Shown here one piece after another: positions 16,400-24,162 of a stretch of DNA of 57,233 nucleotides; the stretch's first letter is position 1; each line of letters opens with the position of its first letter. The notes beneath the pieces were generated by a model. The model did no database searches. It worked only from the letters and a program-made list of their open reading frames with translations, and was not told the origin of the DNA. The stretch is from Microbacterium aurantiacum (lineage in GTDB: Bacteria; Actinomycetota; Actinomycetes; Actinomycetales; Microbacteriaceae), in NCBI RefSeq assembly GCF_002872075.1, contig NZ_PGGU01000015.1:1-57233 (forward strand), given 5' to 3'. Position numbers and translations under genes: made by a program.

Positions 16400-16660
16400 A
16401 TGAGCGCGACATTTATCGAACAAGCCGTAACCCTATGGCTGGTCAAGGACATCCCGTCCCGCATGGTCTACGCGGGGAAGCGGTGGCGCGTCACCGACAT
16501 TCCGACGCGGCTGCGCCACTCCCTCTGGTCGGTCCCACTGGAGCACAGCCACGGTATGTACGGATGGCGGTTCCAGGGAACTGACGACGCTGGCCTGTCC
16601 CTCGTCTTCGACGTCTACAAGGGTGAAGACGGCTGGCACGTGCACCGCGCCTACGACTAG
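16400..16660 (+). CDS. Small SOS-box-associated protein, probably leaderless
   Basis: 86 aa. A TATTCT -10 element (16386-16391, fits TANNNT) lies eight bases before the ATG and no ribosome-binding site is present, so the message probably begins at or next to the start codon, which is common in actinobacteria. The sequence has a compact beta pattern (YAGKRWRVTDIP, MYGWRFQG, LVFDVYKGEDGW) that weakly resembles the small DUF6504-type proteins found next to translesion polymerase genes; this is only a resemblance. It is divergent from the SRAP operon and shares its LexA-type box. Confidence 0.7.
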   Translation: MSATFIEQAVTLWLVKDIPSRMVYAGKRWRVTDIPTRLRHSLWSVPLEHSHGMYGWRFQGTDDAGLSLVFDVYKGEDGWHVHRAYD

Positions 16661-16827
16661 CCGCCCTGGATGCTCGGGCCGTCGAACTCTGGTGGCAGGG
16701 GGCCGGCCGCGACTGGCTCGAAGTGACGGCACTCACCGCACTCCCACCCCTCCGGGATCGTGCGCATGATCGTGCCGTCATTCGGGCACCGCGGCTGCGC
16801 GATGGCATCGTCGTCAAGCGGGTCCAT
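16657..16827 (-). CDS. Zinc-ribbon microprotein
   Basis: 56 aa, ATG at 16827. Two metal-binding knuckles are visible: CPNDG near residue 14, then CGEC in WECGECRH near residues 30-33, i.e. C-x15-C-x2-C with a following His as possible fourth ligand. The N-terminus is acidic (MDPLDDD). The 3' end overlaps the convergent small gene by four bases. Such short zinc ribbons are common in phage and actinobacterial genomes; the partner is unknown. Confidence 0.6.
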   Translation of the reverse strand: MDPLDDDAIAQPRCPNDGTIMRTIPEGWECGECRHFEPVAAGPLPPEFDGPSIQGG

Positions 16828-16858
16828 GCGTGACAGGGTACGCCGAGTCCAGGACTAC

Positions 16859-17293
16859 CTATCTCGGCGTTCCGATTTGGAGAGGTTCGCCACCCATCGC
16901 AGCAGCGAATGAGCCGGCGTCGGCGCCGTTGACGATCCAGTCCGGCCCCACCGCGATCACGTGCGGGGAGGGGTTGCTGTCCTGCAGTCCTTTCAACACG
17001 AGGATCGCGCTGTCGCGTTGAGCATCGGACCGATAGGTCGTAAGGAGCGCGCCGCCGTCACAGTCACCCGCCTCTTCGGATACTGCGGAGTCAGCGCGAA
17101 CCGTCATGCGGTCGCAGTCCCCGCCTGCGTCGACGTACTTCGTCTGGAGTTCTTCGAGCGTCACCGTCGAGCTTTCGGGAGTGTCCGTCGCAGTCGCGGT
17201 TTCGCCAGAGGAGGGAGTGGCGGACGAGTTGCTGCATCCGGCAAGCATCAGCGCGAGCACGGCAACAATCGGCAGATACGGTCGAGAATTCAT
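16859..17293 (-). CDS. Putative lipoprotein, prophage cargo near the attachment site
   Basis: 144 aa. The signal peptide (residues 1-19) ends in the lipobox LAGC, so Cys20 would be lipidated and the protein anchored outside the membrane. A low-complexity Ser/Thr linker follows (20-44), then a small domain with two or three further Cys (GGDCDRM, AGDCDGG) that could form a disulfide. A lone lipoprotein next to attR is a typical place for lysogenic-conversion or superinfection-exclusion genes, but that role is inference. Confidence 0.75.
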   Translation of the reverse strand: MNSRPYLPIVAVLALMLAGCSNSSATPSSGETATATDTPESSTVTLEELQTKYVDAGGDCDRMTVRADSAVSEEAGDCDGGALLTTYRSDAQRDSAILVLKGLQDSNPSPHVIAVGPDWIVNGADAGSFAAAMGGEPLQIGTPR

Positions 17294-17566
<273 letters not shown>

Positions 17567-17602
17567 GAGCTTCTCTCTGAGGTTCCAGCGAAACAGCTGG
17601 TC

Positions 17603-17644
17603 AGAGGCCCGGATCTGCGAAATCTCGCGGGTCCGGGCCTCTTT
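17603..17644 (+). terminator. Original nrdF terminator
   Basis: Arms AGAGGCCCGGA (17603-17613) and TCCGGGCCTCT (17632-17642) are perfectly paired, followed by TT. It lies 37 bases after the nrdF stop and supports the idea that the chromosome resumes here. Confidence 0.75.
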
Positions 17645-17714
17645 CGTGCCCTCTTCGAAATGACAGAGGAGGACAGAGACGACCAGGGATACCCGTTGGC
17701 TTTCTGCAGTCGTA

Positions 17715-18311
17715 TCACTCTTTGATACTCCCGCCCGCGGCTTCGGTAGCAGTGGCATCCCTGGTGCCGAGCAACCCCTCCCACAGCCGCTGCAAAGCCG
17801 CTCGCAATAGCTCTGCGTCTACCCCGGCCATGAACTGGAGGACGATTCCATCCAGAGTCGCGAAAGCGGATCTGGCGAGTGCACCTGATGGATCGTCGAT
17901 GCCGTGGTGCTTCAGGCTCACGGCTACGACCTCGTGGTACCGGGTGTAGAGGCGGCTGACGTAGGGCTGATATCGAGGATTTCTCCGCGATTCGAGAATC
18001 ATCTCGTATTGGAAGGCTTGCAGCTCGGGCCGTTCGGCGACGGAGTCGAGCAAGCCGTCAGCGAAGGTGCTGCTCGTGGCGAGATCGAGCAGGCCGGTGG
18101 TGTCGATCGAGCTCTCGACGCTCCAATCGAGGGCGGCCGCGAGCAACGATTCTCTGTTTCCGAAGTGGTGAGCGATCAGCGAGTTGTTGACGCCGGCCCG
18201 GTCGGCGACGGCACGAAACGTCATCCCGCGGAGGCCTTTCTCGGCGACGATGGCCACCGTCGTCGCCACCAGGAGATCGCGACCGCTGCCGTAGGGAACC
18301 TGTCGAGCCAT
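17715..18311 (-). CDS. TetR-family repressor of the amine-catabolic operon
   Basis: 198 aa, ATG at 18311 (MARQVPYGSGRD). The N-terminal helix-turn-helix is clear: VAEKGLRGMTFRAVADRAG then NNSLIAHHFGNRESLL (residues about 18-55). The C-terminal ligand domain is helical (LDGIVLQFMAGVD near 160). It is divergent from the cupin/amine oxidase genes with a perfect palindrome in between, so it most likely represses that operon and itself, with an amine or its aldehyde as inducer. GGAGG lies unusually close to the start, so a slightly different start or a short leader is possible. Confidence 0.9.
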   Translation of the reverse strand: MARQVPYGSGRDLLVATTVAIVAEKGLRGMTFRAVADRAGVNNSLIAHHFGNRESLLAAALDWSVESSIDTTGLLDLATSSTFADGLLDSVAERPELQAFQYEMILESRRNPRYQPYVSRLYTRYHEVVAVSLKHHGIDDPSGALARSAFATLDGIVLQFMAGVDAELLRAALQRLWEGLLGTRDATATEAAGGSIKE

Positions 18312-18339
18312 ACCTCCACTAAACCCTACAAATACCCTC

Positions 18340-18368
18340 TTGCGGTTAACTAAGCAATTGCTTAGTCT
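18340..18368 (+). promoter_or_regulatory. Promoter of the amine operon with operator in the spacer
   Basis: TTGCGG (18340-18345), 17 bases, TAGTCT (18363-18368). The palindrome CTAAGCAATTGCTTAG (18350-18365) fills most of the spacer and touches the -10, a classic place for repression. Confidence 0.5.
18350..18365. promoter_or_regulatory. 16-bp perfect palindromic operator
   Basis: CTAAGCAATTGCTTAG is fully self-complementary and sits between the divergent TetR gene and the cupin gene. It is the natural candidate site for that TetR dimer. Confidence 0.75.
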
Positions 18369-18412
18369 GGGCAATGCGCAGAGAAGCGCGAGGATCGTCG
18401 AGGAGGACACAC

Positions 18413-18751
18413 ATGCCTGATCAATTCATTACCGCCGATACGCAGGACCGCACGAAGAGTGAGCCCTTCGAAGTCGGCGAGGTGCAGTGGATGCGCCGTC
18501 CCGGGGACGGCGGACGTGAAGAGCTCGCCGCCGGCTACTGGTTCATCACACCGGAGCAGACGCCTGGTCCGATGGTGGTGGAGGCCCACGCCGATGAGAC
18601 CATCTACATCGTCGAAGGGCGAGTGCGGATCGAGCCGGAGGGCTCGGAAGCATTCGAGGTCACGGCCGGTGGATCCGCGTCGATGAACAAGGGCGTATCG
18701 GCGACGTGGACCGTGCTCGAGCCAACTGTCGAGTTCTTCGTCTACTCCTGA
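18413..18751 (+). CDS. Cupin-domain protein
   Basis: 112 aa, ATG at 18413 after AGGAGG (18401-18406); an upstream in-frame ATG lacks a ribosome-binding site. A single small beta-barrel of the DUF861/EutQ-like cupin type. Motif 1 is weakly conserved (VVEAHADETIYIVEGRVRI) with His but incomplete metal ligands, and motif 2 is reduced. It precedes the amine oxidase by eleven bases. Cupins of this type often accompany amine oxidases and ALDHs in gamma-glutamyl or aryl-amine pathways, but their role (binding, sensing or isomerisation) is unclear. Confidence 0.82.
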   Translation: MPDQFITADTQDRTKSEPFEVGEVQWMRRPGDGGREELAAGYWFITPEQTPGPMVVEAHADETIYIVEGRVRIEPEGSEAFEVTAGGSASMNKGVSATWTVLEPTVEFFVYS

Positions 18752-18762
18752 GCGACAGCGAC

Positions 18763-20064
18763 ATGGCACAGTCATACGACACCATCGTGGTAGGGGCAGG
18801 TTTCGCAGGCCTCACCGCGGCCCGTGAGTTGTCCCGCGCCGGGCAATCGGTGCTGGTCCTGGAAGCGCGGGATCGCATCGGTGGTCGCACCTGGCTCGAC
18901 CGCCGGCTCGGAATGGAGCTGGAACTCGGTGGAACGTGGGTGCACTGGACACAGCCCCATGTCTGGGCAGAGCTGAGCCGCTACGGCATCGGCCTCGCCC
19001 CGAGCCCCGTGCCCGAGAACGCCTACTGGTGGGACGGCTCCAAGCTCGTCGCAGGCTCGGCAGACGAGCTGCTCGAATTGCTCGACGAGCCCAACCAGGT
19101 CCTCACCTCCCGCTCACGAGAAGTCTTCCCCCAGCCCTTTCGCCCCTTGAGTACATCCCTCAAGGAGGTCGACTCCCGCTCGCTCGCCGACGAGATCGCG
19201 GCACTACCGATCAGCGCGGAGCGACGCGCACTGCTCGAGTCCTTCTGGACGCTCAACTTCAATGGGAATATCGCAGATGCCGCCTTCACGCAGGCGCTCC
19301 GGTGGGTGTCACTGACCAACGGCGACTGGAAGGTCAACTTCGAAGCGTGCGCGACATACAAGATCGCAGGCGGCACACGCGCTCTCGCCGAAGCGATCCT
19401 CCAGGACACTCCTGCGGACTTCGTCTTCGGCGCCGACGTACGCGAGATCACGCAGGAACGATCATCCGCTGTCGTGACCACGGCCGACGGGACGGAGTAC
19501 TCGGCGCGGGATGTGATCCTCACGGTGCCGTTGCAGACTCTGACGCGTATCCACTTCGAGCCGGCTCTCCCCGAACCGGTGAGCATGGCAGCCGACCGTG
19601 GCCAGCTCGGTCTCGGAGTCAAGGCGTGGTTCACGGTCGAGGGGGAGCATCGTCCATTCGTTGCGCTCGGCAGCTCGGACTGGCCGCTGAACTTCTTTCA
19701 ATCAGAGTATGTCCGTGACGGGCTCACCTACGTCATCGGGTTCGGCCCCGACTCCTCAGCCCTCGACCCCAACGACCCGGAGGCGGTCCAGCGCGTGCTG
19801 AAGCGCCTTGTGCCGGACCTGCGCGTCACCGCCAGTGTCGGCCACGACTGGGTCGGAGACGAATATTCCAAGGAGACCTGGCCGATGCACCGAACCGGTT
19901 ATCTCTCCGCCTCTCTGCCAGCGCTTCAACAGCCACTCGGGCGGATTCGGCTCGCCGGATCAGACATCGCCGACGGATGGGGCGGTTTCATCGACGGAGC
20001 GATCGAGAGCGGCTTGAAGGCGGCTCACGCGGTTCTCACGGCATCCCACCTGGTGTCCGCCTGA
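18763..20064 (+). CDS. Flavin-containing amine oxidase
   Basis: 433 aa, ATG at 18763. Oxidises an amine to the aldehyde with release of ammonia and hydrogen peroxide. The FAD-binding Rossmann motif is complete: VVGAGFAG at residues 9-16 with the acidic residue Glu34, then the GG motif RIGGRTW (38-44). The C-terminal FAD motif is LAGSDIADGWGGFIDGAIESG (near 400). No Cys is present there, so FAD is probably not covalently bound. It is similar in size to putrescine/monoamine oxidases of Rhodococcus and relatives; the substrate is not deducible. The permease and aldehyde dehydrogenase downstream complete the route. Confidence 0.9.
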   Translation: MAQSYDTIVVGAGFAGLTAARELSRAGQSVLVLEARDRIGGRTWLDRRLGMELELGGTWVHWTQPHVWAELSRYGIGLAPSPVPENAYWWDGSKLVAGSADELLELLDEPNQVLTSRSREVFPQPFRPLSTSLKEVDSRSLADEIAALPISAERRALLESFWTLNFNGNIADAAFTQALRWVSLTNGDWKVNFEACATYKIAGGTRALAEAILQDTPADFVFGADVREITQERSSAVVTTADGTEYSARDVILTVPLQTLTRIHFEPALPEPVSMAADRGQLGLGVKAWFTVEGEHRPFVALGSSDWPLNFFQSEYVRDGLTYVIGFGPDSSALDPNDPEAVQRVLKRLVPDLRVTASVGHDWVGDEYSKETWPMHRTGYLSASLPALQQPLGRIRLAGSDIADGWGGFIDGAIESGLKAAHAVLTASHLVSA

Positions 20065-20104
20065 TTCGGCAACACCCAACTTCTAGAGATCAAAGGTGAT
20101 CATC

Positions 20105-21586
20105 ATGTCCACAAGAAACGAAACCAGCCCTATGACCTCCGCTGAGCGAGGTGATTCCGACGACCGCACATCACTTCGCAAGGGCGCGGTCGGGGTACTC
20201 GGGATCCTCTTCTTCGTCCTGTCGGCGCAAGCCCCGCTTACCGGCATCGCCGGGGCCCTCCCGTTGACGATCCTGCTCGGCAACGGATCGGGCGCACCCG
20301 GCGCGTACCTGCTCATCGGCATCATCATCGTCATCTTCGCCGTCGGCTTCATCGCCATGTCTCGTCGGATCGACGGAAAGGGCGCCTTCTACGCATACGT
20401 GTCCGCAGGGCTTGGACGACGGACGGGCACCGGTTCGGCCTGGCTCGCGATCGTCGCCTACGCGACCGTCCAGGCAGCGATGTACGGCCTGTACGGCGCG
20501 AGTTTCAGCGGGCTTCTCGCCACCGTGGGTGTCGTCGTGCCGTGGTGGGTCCCGGTGATCGTCACCATCGTTCTCGTGCAGGTACTGGGCTCGCTCAACA
20601 TCGAGCTGGGTGCGCGGGTCCTCGCCGTGCTGGTCGGCCTGGAGGTCGCGATACTGCTCGCCTTCGCGGTGGGCACGTTCGTCATGGGCGGCGGCCCCGA
20701 GGGGTCGATCGATGTGGCCTCGAGCTTCTCGCCGACGGCGGTGATGTCCGGAGCGCCGGGCGTGGCCCTCATGTTCGCCGTCGCCTCCATGTTCGGGTTC
20801 GAATCCACGGCCATCTACTCCGGCGAAGCCAAGGATCCTCGCCGCACCGTGGCGCGCGCGACCTACCTCTCCGTCGGCGTCATCGCGCTGTTCTTCTCTT
20901 TCGTATCGTGGATGTTCATCTCGTTCTATGGTGCGGACGCCGCGGTGGTCGCTGCAGAAGAAGCCGTCGTCTCCGGCGACTCGACGGTCTTCGTCTTCAA
21001 CGCACTCGTCGGCATACTCGGCGCCTGGTCCGGACCCGTGGCCGGTGTTCTCCTCGTCACTTCTCTCTTCGCAGGCATCCTGGCTTTCCACAACGGCATC
21101 AACCGATACATCCACGCGCTGGCTACGCAGCGTTCCCTGCCGTACACCCTCGCTCGCACCAATCGCCAGAGCGCACCACACGTGGCCGCGTGGGTTCAGT
21201 CGATTCTCGCGGTGCTGATGATCCTGCCGTTCGTCGTGCTCGGTCTCGACCCCGTGCTCACCCTGTTCTCGTGGTTCAGCGGACTCGCCGTCGCCGCGCT
21301 GATCACCCTGTACGTTCTCTGCTCCATCGCCGTGATCACCTACTCGGTGAGCAACCCGGGGGGCGGATTGTGGCAGACACGAGTCGCACCTGCCGTTGCG
21401 GCAGTGTTGCTGCTCGGGGTGCTCACCCTCGTCGTGACCAACTTCACCTCTCTCATCGGCGGTGACGTGACGACCGCCGCCGTCCTTCTTGCTGTCGTGC
21501 CGGTCGCATTCGCGATCGGATTCGTCACCGAGCGAGGCCGCTCAGCCGACGCGACCTCATCCTCATTCGACAAGGAGACATCATGA
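20105..21586 (+). CDS. APC-superfamily amino acid/amine permease
   Basis: 493 aa from ATG 20105, with AAAGG eight bases upstream; a GTG nine bases earlier overlaps that site and is less likely. About 12 membrane helices. The first contains the APC unwound-helix signature region (FVLSAQAPLTGIAGALP). A later segment, MFAVASMFGFESTAIYSGEAKDP, matches the conserved helix 6 and loop with Glu-Ala-Lys-Pro typical of this family. Probably imports the amine oxidised by the upstream enzyme. The stop overlaps the ALDH start (ATGA). Confidence 0.9.
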   Translation: MSTRNETSPMTSAERGDSDDRTSLRKGAVGVLGILFFVLSAQAPLTGIAGALPLTILLGNGSGAPGAYLLIGIIIVIFAVGFIAMSRRIDGKGAFYAYVSAGLGRRTGTGSAWLAIVAYATVQAAMYGLYGASFSGLLATVGVVVPWWVPVIVTIVLVQVLGSLNIELGARVLAVLVGLEVAILLAFAVGTFVMGGGPEGSIDVASSFSPTAVMSGAPGVALMFAVASMFGFESTAIYSGEAKDPRRTVARATYLSVGVIALFFSFVSWMFISFYGADAAVVAAEEAVVSGDSTVFVFNALVGILGAWSGPVAGVLLVTSLFAGILAFHNGINRYIHALATQRSLPYTLARTNRQSAPHVAAWVQSILAVLMILPFVVLGLDPVLTLFSWFSGLAVAALITLYVLCSIAVITYSVSNPGGGLWQTRVAPAVAAVLLLGVLTLVVTNFTSLIGGDVTTAAVLLAVVPVAFAIGFVTERGRSADATSSSFDKETS

Positions 21587-22992
21587 CCACCGCGACTGCA
21601 CTTCTCGACGCCATCACAGTCCCCGAGAGCCACGGGCGGGCGATCCCGGACGCAGCGACCCGGGAGACGATCGGATACGCGCCCGTACACGGGCTGGTCG
21701 ATCTCGAATCGGCCGTGACGGCAGCCCGGAGCGCTCAACCGGCGTGGGCTGCTCTCGGCCATGCTGAGCGCAGTCGCATCCTCCATCGAATCGCTGACGA
21801 CATCGAAGCGCGCGCCGAGGAACTCGCGGTGATTCTCTCCCGCGAACAGGGGAAGCCGCTCGACGGCCCCAACGCCCGTTTCGAGATCGGTGCCGCAGCC
21901 GTCTGGACGCGGAGCGCCGCCGATACCGTTCTCGAACCGGAGGTCGTTTTCGAGAACGGCGCCTCCCGTGCCGAGGTGCACTACGACCCGCTCGGCGTGG
22001 TCGGAGCGATCGGTCCGTGGAACTGGCCGATCATGATTTCGGTCTGGCAGATCGCGCCCTCGCTGCGGATGGGCAACACCGTGGTCGTGAAGCCGAGCGA
22101 GTACACGCCACTGTCGGTGCTCGCTCTCGTCGAAGTGTTCAACGCACATCTTCCCGAAGGAGTCCTGTCGGTGGTGGTCGGGGACCGCGAAGTCGGCGCG
22201 GCGATCGCGAAGCACCCCGGGCTCGACAAGATCATGTTCACCGGTTCCACCGCGACGGGCAGGAAGATCATCGAATCGTCGGCGCAGAACCTCGCCCGGC
22301 TCACCCTGGAGCTCGGAGGCAACGATGCCGGCATCGTGCTACCGGGAACGGACGTGTCGAAGATCGCCCAGGACCTCTTCTGGGGCATCTTCATCAACAC
22401 CGGACAGACGTGCGCTGCGCTCAAGCGACTGTACGTGCACGATTCCGTCTACGACTCGGTCGTCGATGCCCTTTCTCAGCTCGCCTCGACGATGCCGATG
22501 GGACCAGGTCTCGAGGAGGGGAACGTCCTCGGACCCCTCCAGAATCAGCGGCAGTTCGACATCGTGAGCCGCCTCATCGACGAGGCGCGGTCCGGAGGCG
22601 CGAAAGTTGTCACCGGCGGTGCACCCGCCGAAGAACTCGGTCCGCTCTTCTACCAGCCCACAGTCGTCGTCGACATCGCAGACGACGCTTCTCTTGTCGT
22701 CGAGGAGCAGTTCGGCCCGGTCATTCCCGTGCTGCGCTACTTCGACATCGACGACGCTGTCGCACGGGCGAACAGCTCTTCGCAGGGGCTCGGGGCATCC
22801 GTCTGGTCGGACGACATCGATGCAGCCGTCGACGTAGCCGCTCGTCTGCAGGCCGGGACTGTATGGATCAATCAGCACGGCGCGCTCAATCCACAGGTTC
22901 CGTTCGGCGGCACCAAGCATTCCGGATACGGCCAGGAGTTCGGCGTAGCGGGGCTCAAAGCCGTCGCCGCCCCGAAGGTCATCTCGCGATGA
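21583..22992 (+). CDS. NAD(P)-dependent aldehyde dehydrogenase
   Basis: 469 aa. Catalytic Cys277 is in NTGQTCAALKR and the general base Glu243 in LTLELGGNDA. The cofactor-binding segment GPWNWPIMISVWQIAP and the GSTATG loop are intact. It would oxidise the aldehyde released by the amine oxidase to a carboxylic acid. The family resembles AldA/succinate-semialdehyde and aminoaldehyde dehydrogenases; the substrate cannot be fixed from sequence. Start overlaps the permease stop, so the four genes form one operon. No terminator is evident after the stop. Confidence 0.92.
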   Translation: MTTATALLDAITVPESHGRAIPDAATRETIGYAPVHGLVDLESAVTAARSAQPAWAALGHAERSRILHRIADDIEARAEELAVILSREQGKPLDGPNARFEIGAAAVWTRSAADTVLEPEVVFENGASRAEVHYDPLGVVGAIGPWNWPIMISVWQIAPSLRMGNTVVVKPSEYTPLSVLALVEVFNAHLPEGVLSVVVGDREVGAAIAKHPGLDKIMFTGSTATGRKIIESSAQNLARLTLELGGNDAGIVLPGTDVSKIAQDLFWGIFINTGQTCAALKRLYVHDSVYDSVVDALSQLASTMPMGPGLEEGNVLGPLQNQRQFDIVSRLIDEARSGGAKVVTGGAPAEELGPLFYQPTVVVDIADDASLVVEEQFGPVIPVLRYFDIDDAVARANSSSQGLGASVWSDDIDAAVDVAARLQAGTVWINQHGALNPQVPFGGTKHSGYGQEFGVAGLKAVAAPKVISR

Positions 22993-23405
22993 GGCAACCC
23001 GCCTATGGCCACTCGCTTCCATCTTGGGGTGAGTGACGCGCGTCGGAGCCGCAGTCGAATCATCTGCGGTGGGCGCGACGGCGACGACGATCCGGCGTGC
23101 GACACGTCGTCAAGAGCCACCAGGCGCCACCCCGACGACCTGGAACCAGTCGCCGCGGTCGCGAGCCGGTTGCGCTTGCTCATGCCCTGAGTCCACCCGC
23201 GACCCGATCCTCACCACTGACCGCGGTGACCTCGGCGAGCGAGGCGTGTGGGGAAGTGCTCCAAATCACAGACAGTCGGTGTTCGGGTGGGCGCGGAGGA
23301 TGAGTGCGTGTCTCTCTTCATGCGCTATGCAAACCGACGGATCATGAAGAAGTGAATCGTATGCGAGAAGAAGGGCTAGAAATTCCGGGAAAGTCGACAT
23401 CGAAG
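22993..23405. other. Gene-free stretch at the left edge of the catabolic island
   Basis: About 410 bases without a gene that I can support. Short open frames occur on both strands but lack ribosome-binding sites and domain-like sequence. One + frame ending at 23190 (HPDDLEPVAAVASRLRLLMP) could be the tail of a lost gene. The base composition turns noticeably more AT-rich near 23330-23450. Confidence 0.4.
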
Positions 23406-23445
23406 TAATTCACTAGTTGACGAACAACGTGATGTTCCGTAGTCT
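23406..23445 (+). promoter_or_regulatory. Promoter of operon A with shared 18-bp element
   Basis: TAATTCACTAGTTGACGA (23406-23423) includes the -35 TTGACG (23417-23422). After exactly 17 bases follows -10 TAGTCT (23440-23445). The same 18 bases and spacing recur at 28628. The element overlaps the -35, fitting a repressor operator. The leader to the GTG at 23530 is about 78 nt. Confidence 0.72.
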
Positions 23446-23529
23446 GACATTGACGCTGGTCAAGGCAGGGCGGCGGGTTGGTTGGTCGTTGGAGTGACCA
23501 AATAGTCGGCAACGAAGGAGTGGCAGACG

Positions 23530-24066
23530 GTGAATCACGAGGATCTGACGCGGCATCTGATCGCACTGGAGCGAAGGGTCGAGGATCTCGAGTCGACTCA
23601 GGCCATAGCCGCGCTTCATCACAAGTACATTCGTGACCTGGCGGCGCGCGATTGGCGAGCGGTGTCTTCCGCCTACACCGAGGACGCGCTCTGCGACATC
23701 CGACATCACGGAGTGCACCGAGGTCGTGAGGCCATCGATGCCATGTTCACGAGGGACTTGGTTCCTGTCGTGCATAGCAACGATGGGTACATTCTGTCGT
23801 CGCCGGACATCGTGGTCGATGGAGATGCAGCGCGCGGCACGTGGACATGGCATCGACTGCAGGCGGACTTCAAGACTTCGCTCGGCATGCTTCGCGTGTG
23901 GGGCCCGTGGTCGGAAGGCCGTTACGAGACTGAGTACGTCCGGGAGAACGGGGAATGGAAGATCTCCAAACTCTGGTTCCGCGTTCACGCGCCCGATCAT
24001 GACGAAGAGATGGTCGAGGTCGGTGCTGCCGGTGGCGTCATCGGGGGCGGTCTGCGACGGCGTTGA
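23530..24066 (+). CDS. NTF2-like (SnoaL-type) protein
   Basis: 178 aa, GTG at 23530 with GGAG about ten bases upstream. After an N-terminal helix (about 1-25) comes the cone-shaped NTF2 fold. Typical parts are YIRDLAARDWRAVSSAYTEDAL, GREAIDAMF, and later strands ending WKISKLWFRV. Such proteins act as small isomerases, dehydratases or hydrolases, or as binding partners of aromatic or terpenoid-degrading oxygenases. The C-terminal tail is Gly-rich and ends GGGLRRR. First gene of operon A; substrate unknown. Confidence 0.82.
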   Translation: MNHEDLTRHLIALERRVEDLESTQAIAALHHKYIRDLAARDWRAVSSAYTEDALCDIRHHGVHRGREAIDAMFTRDLVPVVHSNDGYILSSPDIVVDGDAARGTWTWHRLQADFKTSLGMLRVWGPWSEGRYETEYVRENGEWKISKLWFRVHAPDHDEEMVEVGAAGGVIGGGLRRR

Positions 24067-24162
24067 AGCTCAGTACTTGCCGTTCAGCGGGCGCGAACCC
24101 GCTACGACTTCTGCCACTTTTTCAGTGTTCTCCCGCCCTTCCAGAAAGATCGGATTGAAGAC

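Noticed and set aside
22872..23183. 103-codon minus-strand frame after the aldehyde dehydrogenase
   Set aside because: Its 3' part is antisense to the dehydrogenase, and the remainder has no recognised domain; I considered a transposase remnant but could not support it.
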